Part shown: piece by piece, positions 1-6,342 of the stretch
How positions within the stretch are numbered: the stretch's first letter is position 1
Layout of the letters: the number at the start of each line of letters is the position of its first letter
Source: JBQTHI01 sp052390035
GTDB lineage: Bacteria > Actinomycetota > Acidimicrobiia > Spongiisociales > ZC4RG35
NCBI GenBank assembly: GCA_052390035.1
Contig: JBQTHI010000038.1
Location: forward strand, 1 to 7,427
Reading direction: 5' to 3'
Length of the DNA stretch: 7,427 nt
Program-made: the position numbers and the translations under genes
The notes under the pieces: generated by a model
Database searches by the model: none
What the model was told of the DNA's origin: nothing
Seen by the model: only the letters and a program-made list of their open reading frames with translations

Positions 1-217
1 CGAAGGGCCCTCCCGACACGTTGCACACCCAAAGGGTTCGCATGAACTTCAGACCGGGAAGCCTCCCCAGGTTGTTTGTGTGCCATTCCCGGAGATCGGG
101 GTTGCTCGACCCTTGGCCAACGATGGGGTTAACAACGACGTCATCGCTGAACTTATTCACCACCGCCGCGATGGCGAAAACGCCACCCAGCCTCTCATAC
201 AGACTCGACTCGGCCAT
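1..217 (-). CDS. Group 1 truncated haemoglobin, 3' end outside window
   Basis: The first 72 codons of a bacterial-globin-family protein (truncated haemoglobin group 1 type), running off the left edge. Seen: an ATG at 217-215 preceded by a perfect AGGAGG (231-226) with 8 nt spacing. The N-terminal helix reads LYERLGG at residues 6-12, followed by FAIAAVVNKFSDDVV, the usual start of this globin fold. Further on come LREWHTNNLGRLPGLKF (42-58) and WVCNVSGGPF (63-72), where GGP is the conserved turn before the haem-contacting part. The proximal histidine is expected beyond the window, so haem binding cannot be checked. Family knowledge: small cytoplasmic haem proteins that bind O2 or NO, often for NO detoxification or O2 handling. 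There are no lesions in the visible part and third positions are GC-rich. It looks like an ordinary chromosomal gene flanking the degraded region. Confidence 0.85.
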   Translation of the reverse strand, partial: MAESSLYERLGGVFAIAAVVNKFSDDVVVNPIVGQGSSNPDLREWHTNNLGRLPGLKFMRTLWVCNVSGGPF

Positions 218-926
218 GACTCAATCCTCCTCGTGCCTTCGGACAGGAATGCAGCCCCGATCGCTAGTCGGTAGGTGTGGATGCGTCGGTGCATGTGCCT
301 GCGCAGAGGCACTATACGCACAGGAGGCGCATCCAGTTCGAGCTGTTGAGAGGAGTCGTATCTGTCGATCCCGATCCTTCGGAACGGGGACGTGCCCCTT
401 GGCCCGCAGCGGAGTGTCGGCTTTGGGGTACACCTCGAGCTCCACCACCGAACGGCGAGGCGGATTCAACGCCGAGACGGAAGAGGTCGACCACCGACAC
501 CCTCAACGGAACGACTAGCGCGGATTGCAGAGAGCCATTGCCACCTCCTCGCTTTTGAAACCTCCTTGGGTCCACAGCTCCCCACCGGCGGCGAGTCGGC
601 TCAAGCTGGAGCCCGCGTGTCCTGCCAGTCGGCAAGCGGGATCGACGGCCCGGGTGCGATGCGAGTCACATCAACGGCCCTCCCTCCGGGGATGGTCCAG
701 TCTCGCCGGTCGAGGAGGCCGCCGCTCTCGCCACCTCCGGGAACACGTCAGGTTGTCTGGAGGCAGTCGAGGTGAAGTTCCAACCGGTCGGCGAGCTCGA
801 CCAACATCGACGCCTCGAGTGCGTCAGGCATCGTCACGGCGCGAGTCCGAACGTCGCCGACGAACGCTTGGAGAGGTTGCGACACGCCGACGGCGAGATC
901 CTGTCCGCGTCTCCGAGCAGGTTGCC
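218..926. other. Stretch without an intact gene; scattered coding-like minus-strand scraps
   Basis: No frame gives a credible intact protein. Short minus-strand stretches have GC-rich third positions and protein-like composition. About 760-640 reads DWTIPGGRAVDVTRIAPG and ends in a stop. About 450-385 reads VVELEVYPKADTPLRAKG and loses coding character after that. They lie in different frames with stops between them. They could be remnants of one or more decayed genes upstream of the haemoglobin gene, but I recognise no family. The longer open frames here overlap one another on both strands, as expected by chance in GC-rich DNA. Confidence 0.35.
311..316 (-). promoter_or_regulatory. Possible -10 element for the truncated haemoglobin gene
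   Basis: The minus strand reads TATAGT here, five of six matches to TATAAT, about 94 nt upstream of the haemoglobin start codon. No good -35 hexamer is seen at 16-19 nt spacing, and the leader would be fairly long. It is a weak candidate supported only by the AT-rich hexamer in GC-rich surroundings. Confidence 0.25.
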
Positions 927-1092
927 TTACTGGTGCGAGCTCGCCGGACACCGCGGCGGAGCGTCCGTCGATGCGCTCCTCGGAACCACGAGACGGCCGG
1001 ATTGCTCGATCAGGAAGGACACCATGTTCTGGAGCTCGGGCCGCCGCGGTGAGGTTGACCCCGATCACATAGAACTCCTCAGACCTGATCAC
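927..1092 (-). pseudogene. Possible small frameshifted gene of unknown function
   Basis: A GTG at 1092-1090 follows GAGGAG (1103-1098) at 5 nt spacing, a good ribosome binding site. It opens into MIRSEEFYVIGVNLTAAA with GC-rich third positions. Skipping one base of the GGG at 1038-1040 (CCC on the coding strand) lets the reading continue as ELQNMVSFLIEQSGRLVV and end at TAA (929-927), about 54 codons in all. Without that correction the frame continues to a stop near 748 with a less convincing, Arg-rich sequence. I do not recognise the protein. The good binding site and the clean switch of coding signal at a homopolymer suggest a real small gene with a 1-base insertion, but an intact 114-residue reading (1092-748) or plain chance are alternatives. 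Confidence 0.3.
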
Positions 1093-1211
1093 TGAAACTC
1101 CTCACCCTCTGGAAATACCCGTAATGGGAGGTGCCCAAACCGGGCCGGGACCGCGAGATTGTGGAGGAGCATCTGGGCTCCCTGGGAGGGGACTGGCGAC
1201 TTCGTAACGAT

Positions 1212-1305
1212 TGCGAGACGCTCGCACCCCAGGATGACGGGGAAGGAGGGCACAAGCTTTGTCTCGGGTCACACTTACTACTCGGCTTCTACCCGTCATC
1301 TGGGT
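1212..1305. repeat. Imperfect inverted repeat with an internal hairpin
   Basis: Two arms, CCCCAGGATGACGGG (about 1228-1242) and its imperfect complement ACCCGTCATCTGGGT (1291-1305), flank roughly 48 nt. Just left of the first arm a perfect 6-bp hairpin, TGCGAG-acg-CTCGCA, occupies 1212-1226. The block lies in a non-coding interval between divergently oriented reading frames. Its GTCATC core resembles the compact palindromic intergenic repeats scattered through many environmental bacterial genomes. Whether this one is multi-copy cannot be seen from one window. No T-tract follows, so it is not an obvious terminator. Confidence 0.3.
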
Positions 1306-1438
1306 TCCCACCCCTGCCCTCCATCCCCGACCCGCATCCGTGGGCATCAGTTGCCATTCCATGGCCCGACCATCCGTTCGGATAGGTGCGGCCGGGCTCG
1401 GAGGTCTTCTCAGCACCGGTCTTCGGCATCGGCGCGTG

Positions 1439-1445
1439 AGGAGGT
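1439..1445 (+). promoter_or_regulatory. Shine-Dalgarno AGGAGGT that points to an ACG start at 1454
   Basis: AGGAGGT is the strongest ribosome binding site ahead of the CPBP gene. With 8 nt spacing it points to the ACG at 1454-1456, in frame with the gene and followed by SEIAARYR, a natural-looking N-terminus. The next common initiator, GTG at 1526, has no comparable site and would cut off the conserved RHPVAAFLIMVY lead into the first helix. This site therefore decides the start. Confidence 0.55.
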
Positions 1446-1453
1446 AGCTGCTC

Positions 1454-2425
1454 ACGTCTGAGATCGCGGCCCGATATAGGGCGCCCTTCCTCTCAGCCGG
1501 CAGACGGCTGATTGCCCGTCATCCGGTGGCGGCCTTCTTGATCATGGTTTATGGGGTGAACGTGGCGGTCGCCCTTCCGCCGGCTCTGACCCGGCGCGAC
1601 CTGCTGCCGTTCGGTCAGGCTCCCTACGACTGGCTGGGCCACATCCTCGGATCGGCGCTACCGGCCTTCCTGGTGATGGCGGCCGTGCACGGCCGGGCCG
1701 GCGTTCGCGACTTGGCCCGTCGGAGCCTGCGGTGGCGGGTCGGCGTCCGCTGGTACGTACTTGCGCTTCTTGGGATGCCGGTCGCAACGGTATTGGTCGC
1801 CAGCGCCCTTTTGGGTGCTGCACCACTCAACGCCCTGTTGGAGGAGTGGGCGTCGCTGTTCACGGTGATCCTGCCCCAGTTGTTGCTGCTGATCGTGTTC
1901 TCCAACCTCTACGAGGAGATCGGCTGGACGGGATTTCTCTTCGCGCGACTGCAACACCGCTATGGGCCGCTCAAAGCCAGCGTCGTCGTAACAGTCCCTT
2001 TTGCGCTCTTCGATCTGCCGGGCTTCATCGTGGAGAGCGGATCGGTCACTCTTGCCCTTGCGCTGCTGGGCCTCTTTGTGATTCCCCACCTGTGCAGCCG
2101 GGTCATCGTGGCGTGGCTCTACAACAACACCAATCACAGCGTGCTGTTGGTGGGCCTCTTCCACTCAGCCTTCAACGCCACCACCCAGGAGTTTGCTCGC
2201 CGGTTCATCCCCGCTCCGGTCGAGGTCCAGTTCTTGATCCTGAACGGCATCTTGATCGGTGCCGCCGTCCTCATCGCCGTCCTCACGAGAGGGCGTCTGT
2301 CATATACACGAGCAGTAGGCCCCAACAGGATGTCCACGACGAGACAGGAGACACCCGCGTGCGGTAGGGAGCAAGATGCTTTCAGAGAAGGAGGACAAAC
2401 GCTCACCGTTAGGAGCGAGCGATGA
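1454..2425 (+). CDS. CPBP-family intramembrane protease-like protein with altered motif residues
   Basis: A predicted multi-pass membrane protein of the CPBP (CAAX protease/bacteriocin-processing, Abi-like) glutamic protease family. The start is placed at ACG 1454 because of the ribosome binding site upstream; a safer conventional start is GTG 1526 (299 residues). Numbering from 1454 (323 residues): motif 1 is EEIGWTGF with Glu154-Glu155; motif 2 is FALFDLP (183-189); motif 3 is LFHSAFN with His237. The stretch before it, SRVIVAWLYNNTNHS, is also typical. In the canonical family motif 1 is EExxxR and motif 2 ends in His; here the Arg is Thr159 and the His is Asp187, so activity is doubtful even though the ORF is intact. 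The C-terminal tail after the last helix (about 280 onward) is hydrophilic. The stop overlaps the next start as ATGA, suggesting translational coupling. Family members process peptides or act in immunity to bacteriocins; no substrate is visible here. Confidence 0.8.
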   Translation, partial: TSEIAARYRAPFLSAGRRLIARHPVAAFLIMVYGVNVAVALPPALTRRDLLPFGQAPYDWLGHILGSALPAFLVMAAVHGRAGVRDLARRSLRWRVGVRWYVLALLGMPVATVLVASALLGAAPLNALLEEWASLFTVILPQLLLLIVFSNLYEEIGWTGFLFARLQHRYGPLKASVVVTVPFALFDLPGFIVESGSVTLALALLGLFVIPHLCSRVIVAWLYNNTNHSVLLVGLFHSAFNATTQEFARRFIPAPVEVQFLILNGILIGAAVLIAVLTRGRLSYTRAVGPNRMSTTRQETPACGREQDAFREGGQTLTVRSER

Positions 2426-3231
2426 TCGAGCGCCATCAGAGGACCGTCCCCTCGGGGGCCCCTCTGTCACCCATCCGTCGCATCGCCTTCACGACCTGGG
2501 CGGTAGTCCTCGTGGCCGTCGTCGGGCTAAGGTTCTTCGGACTCACCACCCTCGTCATCGGATGGTTCGGAGACCGTCGAAGGTGTGGCCGGACCGGTCA
2601 CCGAGCTTGGCTACGGCGCTCTGGTTGGCATCATCCTCGCGATGGGGTTGGCATCTCAGCTCCGAGGTCCCGACCGGAACATCGCAGGCATACAACAGGC
2701 GGCCCTCGTGATCCCGGCCCTGCTGATCGGGTCGGCGATCGCCTTCGACGCGCAGAATCTCCTCCCGGCGGCGATCTTGTCGGCTGCAGTGGGGATCCTG
2801 CTGGCCTTGCATTCGGCCCGGGGGGAGTTGTTCAGGCCCGGCGGTGCGATCAGCCGCCTCGTGCTGGCCATCACGCTCCTCGGTGCCCTCCCTCTCCTGC
2901 GCTACGCGCTGGAGATGGGTGCACAGGCACGAATCTCGAAGGCCCTCCGCACCATGTGCAGCGCCTCTCCACCATGGCCGCCATGGCCATCGCGATCGTG
3001 CTGGTGGGTTTGCTTGCCGCCTCCAAGACGCAGGGGTGGAGGATCCCGGCCTGGAGTTCGGGGGCGGCCACCATGGTGTTTGGGCTGGCGTAGATGGCCT
3101 TCCCGAATCATCCGAGTGCCCAGGGGCGTGGAGGGGGGGTCTTGGCCATTGCTGGTGGTGTCCTGTTCATCGCCGCGGCCGAATGGGAGGTCCGGAGGGC
3201 AAAGACCCCGAAAGAGCAGAACAGGCAGTGA
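2422..3231 (+). pseudogene. Disrupted multi-pass membrane protein of unknown function
   Basis: The start ATG 2422 overlaps the CPBP stop (ATGA) and has AGGAGC at 2411-2416. The coding signal then moves between frames. The first frame runs to LVI near 2558. Dropping one G of the GG near 2560-2561 continues as DGSETVEGVAGPVTELG in the next frame to about 2955 (RISKALRTM). A missing base there returns the signal to the first frame as QRLSTMAAMAIAIVLVG. A TAG at 3091-3093 interrupts it, but the same frame continues MAFPNHPSAQ and VLFIAAAEWEVRRAK to TGA at 3231. The insertion and deletion cancel, so the repaired gene is 810 nt, about 269 residues, with roughly six or seven hydrophobic helices. I do not recognise a named family; the layout resembles uncharacterised actinobacterial membrane proteins. 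Either a decayed gene or, less likely, several sequencing errors. It was probably co-transcribed with the CPBP gene. Confidence 0.65.
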
Positions 3232-3469
3232 CCCACGCCCCTGCTGGCGGACTGATCGGCGGCCTGGCTCGAGGTCATATCGGCGCCGCGCCCCGGGCCG
3301 CCTCGGATGTCAGGGCCGCTACCTCGCCGCACCGTGGAGGCCTTTCAGGCCCGGCTCCGGGGGAGGCAGACCTGGATGAGATCACCTCGGGCTGGGTGAT
3401 TTTCGTGGGGGGGACCCTGCAGCGCGCCTGGGTCGGAGTTTGGCTGCGGCCGACCGTGAGGAGAACGGA

Positions 3470-4681
3470 GTGAGGGCCCGGCTGGCCTGGACGCTCTGGG
3501 CGATGGTCGTCCTCGGCAGCTCCGTCGTCCTGGCCTTCGCCCTCCTCCCCGAGCGGGCCGGCGTGGTGGGATCGATCCGGGGGAGCGAAGAGCCAACGCT
3601 GGTTGGGGTCTTCCTGATCCTCGTACTCAGCTCCGGCACCGTGGGAGCGCTGGTCGCCGCCAAGCGTCCCGCCAACCCGATCGGCTGGCTCCTCCTGGTC
3701 TCCGCCCTCGCCTACGTGGCGGGTGGGCTCATCGAGACCTACGTCGTCGATGCGTTCTTCGTCCGACCTGGCTCCTTGCCGGTCCTCCCCTGGGTCGTCT
3801 GGCTGGAGAGCATCATCTTTGGGCTGGGATTCGGCCTCACGGGCGGCTTCGTCCTCCTGCTCTTCCCCACCGGAAGGCTGCCCTCCCAGCGGTGGAGGCC
3901 GGTGGCGTGGGCGGCTGGCACCGGGCTGGCCCTGCTGCTGGCCGGCGGGGCCCTCGCCCCTGATGCCTTCGAGGACCTTCCCATCGAGAGCCCCCTGCAG
4001 CTCCGCAGCGGGACCCTGCTGCTGATGCTGGAGGGGAGCGGTTTCGTGCTGTTCATCGGGGCGGTCCTGGCGGGGGTCGGGTCACTGGTGGTCCGCTACC
4101 GACGATCCCGCGGGGAGGAACGTCAGCAGCTCAAGTGGGTGGCCTTCAGCGTGCTGGTGATGGGTCTCTACCTGCTCGCCATGACCTTCCTCGAAGCGAT
4201 CAACGGTGAGGCGCAGGTTCCCGACCAGGTGGAGAACTTGGCCACGACGGCAGCGCTGGCTCTGATGACGGTGGCCATCGGCGTGGCCATCCTCCGCTAT
4301 CGCCTCTACGACATCGACCTGGTCATCAACCGAACTCTGGTCTACGGGACCCTTACCCTCCTCCTGGGGGCGGTGTACGCGGGCGGGGTGGTGGGCTTAC
4401 CCACCCTTCTCCCTCTGGAGGAAGACAACGACCTCGTGGTGGCCGCCTCCACCCTGGCGGTAGCAGCCCTCTTCTCCCCTCTGCGTCGGAGAATCCAGGA
4501 GTTCGTGGACCGCCGTTTCTATCGCTCCCGCTACAACGCCCAGCGAACCATTGAGGCCTTCTCTTCCCGCCTCAGAGACCAGGTGGACCTGGAGAGCCTC
4601 ACCCGTGACCTGCAGGAGGTGGTGCTGGACACGCTCCAGCCGGCGGCTGTTTCGCTCTGGCTTCGAGCGCCGGACAGATGA
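3470..4681 (+). CDS. Ten-helix sensor-type membrane protein lacking a kinase domain
   Basis: An intact 403-residue protein. GTG 3470 is chosen over TTG 3440 because GAGGAG (3458-3463) lies 6 nt upstream. About ten hydrophobic helices are visible (roughly 8-26, 44-63, 73-92, 107-131, 146-163, 190-208, 224-241, 260-275, 291-310, 321-336). Recognisable landmarks are NPIGWLL (69-75), FPTGRLP (132-138), ERQQLKW (217-223), RYRLYDIDLVINRTLVYG (276-293) and DRRFYRSRYNAQRT (347-360). These mark the membrane input module found at the N-terminus of many actinobacterial histidine kinases. The tail, LRDQVDLESLTRDL then VSLWLR, is where a linker to GAF or kinase domains would begin, but the protein stops ten residues later. 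Stand-alone versions exist in the family, so it need not be truncated. Role inferred: membrane signal reception with an unknown partner. The 238 bp before it (3232-3469) show no gene or clear promoter. Confidence 0.75.
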   Translation: MRARLAWTLWAMVVLGSSVVLAFALLPERAGVVGSIRGSEEPTLVGVFLILVLSSGTVGALVAAKRPANPIGWLLLVSALAYVAGGLIETYVVDAFFVRPGSLPVLPWVVWLESIIFGLGFGLTGGFVLLLFPTGRLPSQRWRPVAWAAGTGLALLLAGGALAPDAFEDLPIESPLQLRSGTLLLMLEGSGFVLFIGAVLAGVGSLVVRYRRSRGEERQQLKWVAFSVLVMGLYLLAMTFLEAINGEAQVPDQVENLATTAALALMTVAIGVAILRYRLYDIDLVINRTLVYGTLTLLLGAVYAGGVVGLPTLLPLEEDNDLVVAASTLAVAALFSPLRRRIQEFVDRRFYRSRYNAQRTIEAFSSRLRDQVDLESLTRDLQEVVLDTLQPAAVSLWLRAPDR

Positions 4682-4732
4682 GAGCTCGCCAGGCGCCCTG
4701 GGGCGGAACAGGGGCTGGCCCAGATCAGGTTG

Positions 4733-4843
4733 GGAGCGGCTGAACCGCTCGGCCGACTGGATGTTGACGAAGCCCTCCAAGAGGCTGACTTCTTCGTCGA
4801 GCTGCTTGATGGTGTGCTCGGTGATGTTGGCGTCTGCGGGCAT
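4733..4843 (-). pseudogene. Short coding-like fragment, possibly a truncated gene
   Basis: The minus strand from ATG 4843 reads PADANITEHTIKQLDEEVS then LLEGFVNIQSAERF, about 37 codons with almost exclusively G or C at third positions. After about 4733 the bias fades, and the frame stays open into the 3' end of the opposite-strand sensor gene, which is clearly the real gene there. A TGA lies seven codons upstream, so the N-terminus is probably genuine, but the ribosome binding site is weak. I do not recognise the protein; it is acidic, helical-looking and soluble. It is best read as the 5' remnant of a gene whose rest has been lost, downstream of the DUF4386 gene. The remainder of 4682-5008 shows only a GC-rich palindrome at 4913-4926 without a T-tract. 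Confidence 0.35.
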
Positions 4844-5008
4844 GCCTTCACTCGATCGCGTTCACCTACGGATCGAAGCTGTTCTTGAGGGAGTTGGAGC
4901 CCGGTTGGACCTCCCGCCGGGGCGGGCTCCTCGGTAGCCGGTTGTCACGCGACGAGTTCGGAGCGAGAAGTATGGGCTGCTGCAGCGCATGGGGAACTGA
5001 GCCCACCC

Positions 5009-5734
5009 TCAGAGGTCCGAGTCCCGAACGAGCAGCAGAGCCAGCCACACGATGTAGGCGGCGAACAAAACACCGACAAGCGCGAAGAAGCCGACCGCGG
5101 TCGCTCCCAGGAGATCGACCTCCAGCATCCGGAGGGCGGACCATGCCAGCCCGGCCAGGCCAGCCGACACCCCAATCGCTCCCAAAACGGGCCGCCGCCC
5201 ACCCAGGAGGACACCGGTCCCGATGAGCCACACTCCCCCGGGAATGACCTGCAGGGTCTGCCAGGCGCCCTTGTAGATGGCATCGACGAGGGTGGCGAAG
5301 GCGAGCGCCGTACCCGGGCGGGCTGCCGGGCCTGCGCTCTCGTACGCCTCCATGAGCGGAGGGGCCGCGGTGGCCAGGACCACCGCCCCCAGGGCACCGA
5401 TCACCACGTACATAAGGCCGCCCACTGTGAACAGGTCGACAAGGGGACCCCGGTGACGGCGGAGCACGGTCCCGACAGCCAGGAACAGCGGTACCAGCAG
5501 CAGGTAGTAGCCGAACATGTCGGTGAGGGCGCCCCACCGAAGCAGGCTCGCTGCGGATGCCCCCAATTCCAGCAACTCGGCTGGCTCCAGCAGAACCCCT
5601 GGCCTGAAGGCCCCGGCAGCCAGGAAAAGGTAGCCGCTCACGCCCCCGATGACGACCGCCAGCAGGGTAGAGACTCCGGCCACCCTGCGGAACATCTTGT
5701 CGGAGACGTGATGAGGACCAGGCTCGTTGAACAC
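5009..5734 (-). CDS. DUF4386-like membrane protein
   Basis: An intact integral membrane protein of 241 residues from GTG 5734, close to the usual 220-240 of DUF4386 proteins. ATG 5695 (residue 14) is an alternative; neither start has a strong ribosome binding site, and the open frame to 5851 is only remnant sequence from the gene upstream. Visible helices are about 21-41 (VSTLLAVVIGGVSGYLFL), 73-91, 101-122, 161-177, 183-198 and 208-236. The features that suggest the family are the RVAGVSTLLAVV opening, the TDMFGYYLLLVPLFLAVG second helix and a conserved-looking mid-region ALAFATLVDAIYKGAWQTL. The family has no established biochemical role. It has no frameshifts, in contrast to the wrecked gene directly upstream on the same strand, whose last stop lies 35 nt before this start. 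Confidence 0.7.
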   Translation of the reverse strand: MFNEPGPHHVSDKMFRRVAGVSTLLAVVIGGVSGYLFLAAGAFRPGVLLEPAELLELGASAASLLRWGALTDMFGYYLLLVPLFLAVGTVLRRHRGPLVDLFTVGGLMYVVIGALGAVVLATAAPPLMEAYESAGPAARPGTALAFATLVDAIYKGAWQTLQVIPGGVWLIGTGVLLGGRRPVLGAIGVSAGLAGLAWSALRMLEVDLLGATAVGFFALVGVLFAAYIVWLALLLVRDSDL

Positions 5735-5769
5735 TTCTCGGCAGGATAGGGTGCGCCAAACAGCGCCTC

Positions 5770-6137
5770 CTAGGCTGCCAGGAGCAAGAGCACCCCATCC
5801 GGGCGGCCGACCCGGTGGAACGGGTTCCCCGTTATGGCGCCGGCAGGACAATCAGCGAGCAGGCGGAGCGACTCGGCAGGTGTCGACCATCTGCCGCCAG
5901 GTGTCCTGGAACGGTCGGCGCAGTGGAGGACGGCTGCGACTCCGCCGAGCGCCTCACTGAGCCCTGCGCGGTCGTCAAGCGACAAGGGGCGGTGAGGAAG
6001 ACCCAGCTCACCGGCCAAGCTGCCAGCTTCTCGGCATTCCTGCCCAACAGGAGCGGCCGATGCCCGAGCTCGGCGGCTCGTCGAGCCGCCAGCTCTCCGC
6101 TGTATCCATATGCCCCGTAGATCGCCCAGTCGCTCAC
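5770..6137 (-). pseudogene. Saccharopine dehydrogenase-like enzyme, N-terminal remnant
   Basis: GTG 6137 starts a clear NAD(P)-binding N-terminus: SDWAIYGAYGYSG has GxxGxxG at residues 8, 11 and 14, followed by RRAAELGHRPLLLGRNAEKL. Near 6017 one base is missing and the sequence continues in another frame as LAGELGLPHRPLSLDD and LGGVAAVLHCA. A second missing base near 5915 is needed to read CAGPFQDTWRQMVDTC, the family's conserved CAGPF segment. A further shift gives the ITG motif near 5838, and a TAG closes it at 5772-5770. Intact relatives (saccharopine-dehydrogenase-like NADP-binding or enoyl-reductase-like proteins) run 350-400 residues; only about the first 120 are detectable, so the C-terminal two-thirds is gone. 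Multiple independent lesions make this a convincing pseudogene. The DUF4386 gene now follows where its 3' part should be. Confidence 0.75.
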
Positions 6138-6342
6138 AACGAGAACCTACTTCCACGGATCAGTGGTCGGGGTCGGGGCCAGCAGCACACTCACCTAGGG
6201 ACCCCATAGGCCAATCCGGGGCCGATCATCCAATGTTCGAGGCGTTTGGCCCTGATCGTCGACTACTCCTGATCGATGCCTGTTTGGGTGTCAACGGCTG
6301 TGCTGGGCGACTTGTCGGCTCTGCTCGCCCTGAGGCATCGGG

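Noticed and set aside
21..635. Several overlapping open frames on both strands (e.g. plus 21-518, minus 312-635)
   Set aside because: They overlap one another and the real haemoglobin gene, are rich in Arg/Pro/Ser as expected of shadow frames in GC-rich DNA, and lack ribosome binding sites and family features.
1351..1389. TTGCCA at 1351-1356 with GATAGG near 1381 as a promoter for the CPBP gene
   Set aside because: The spacing (about 24 nt) is too long and the second hexamer is a poor -10 match.
1102..1455. Minus-strand frame of 117 codons across the inverted repeat
   Set aside because: Peptides such as LPRHPGVRASRNR come from translating the repeat-like block; no ribosome binding site or recognisable domain.
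4913..4926. GC palindrome CCCGCCGGGGCGGG as a terminator after the DUF4386 gene
   Set aside because: The stem is only 5-6 bp with a very small loop and no T-tract on either strand; GC-rich DNA yields many of these by chance.
4866..5798. Long minus-strand frame of 310 codons overlapping the DUF4386 gene
   Set aside because: It is antisense-phase shadow coding: Arg/Gly/Pro-rich, no hydrophobic or domain pattern, while the overlapping frame 5009-5734 gives a clean membrane protein.
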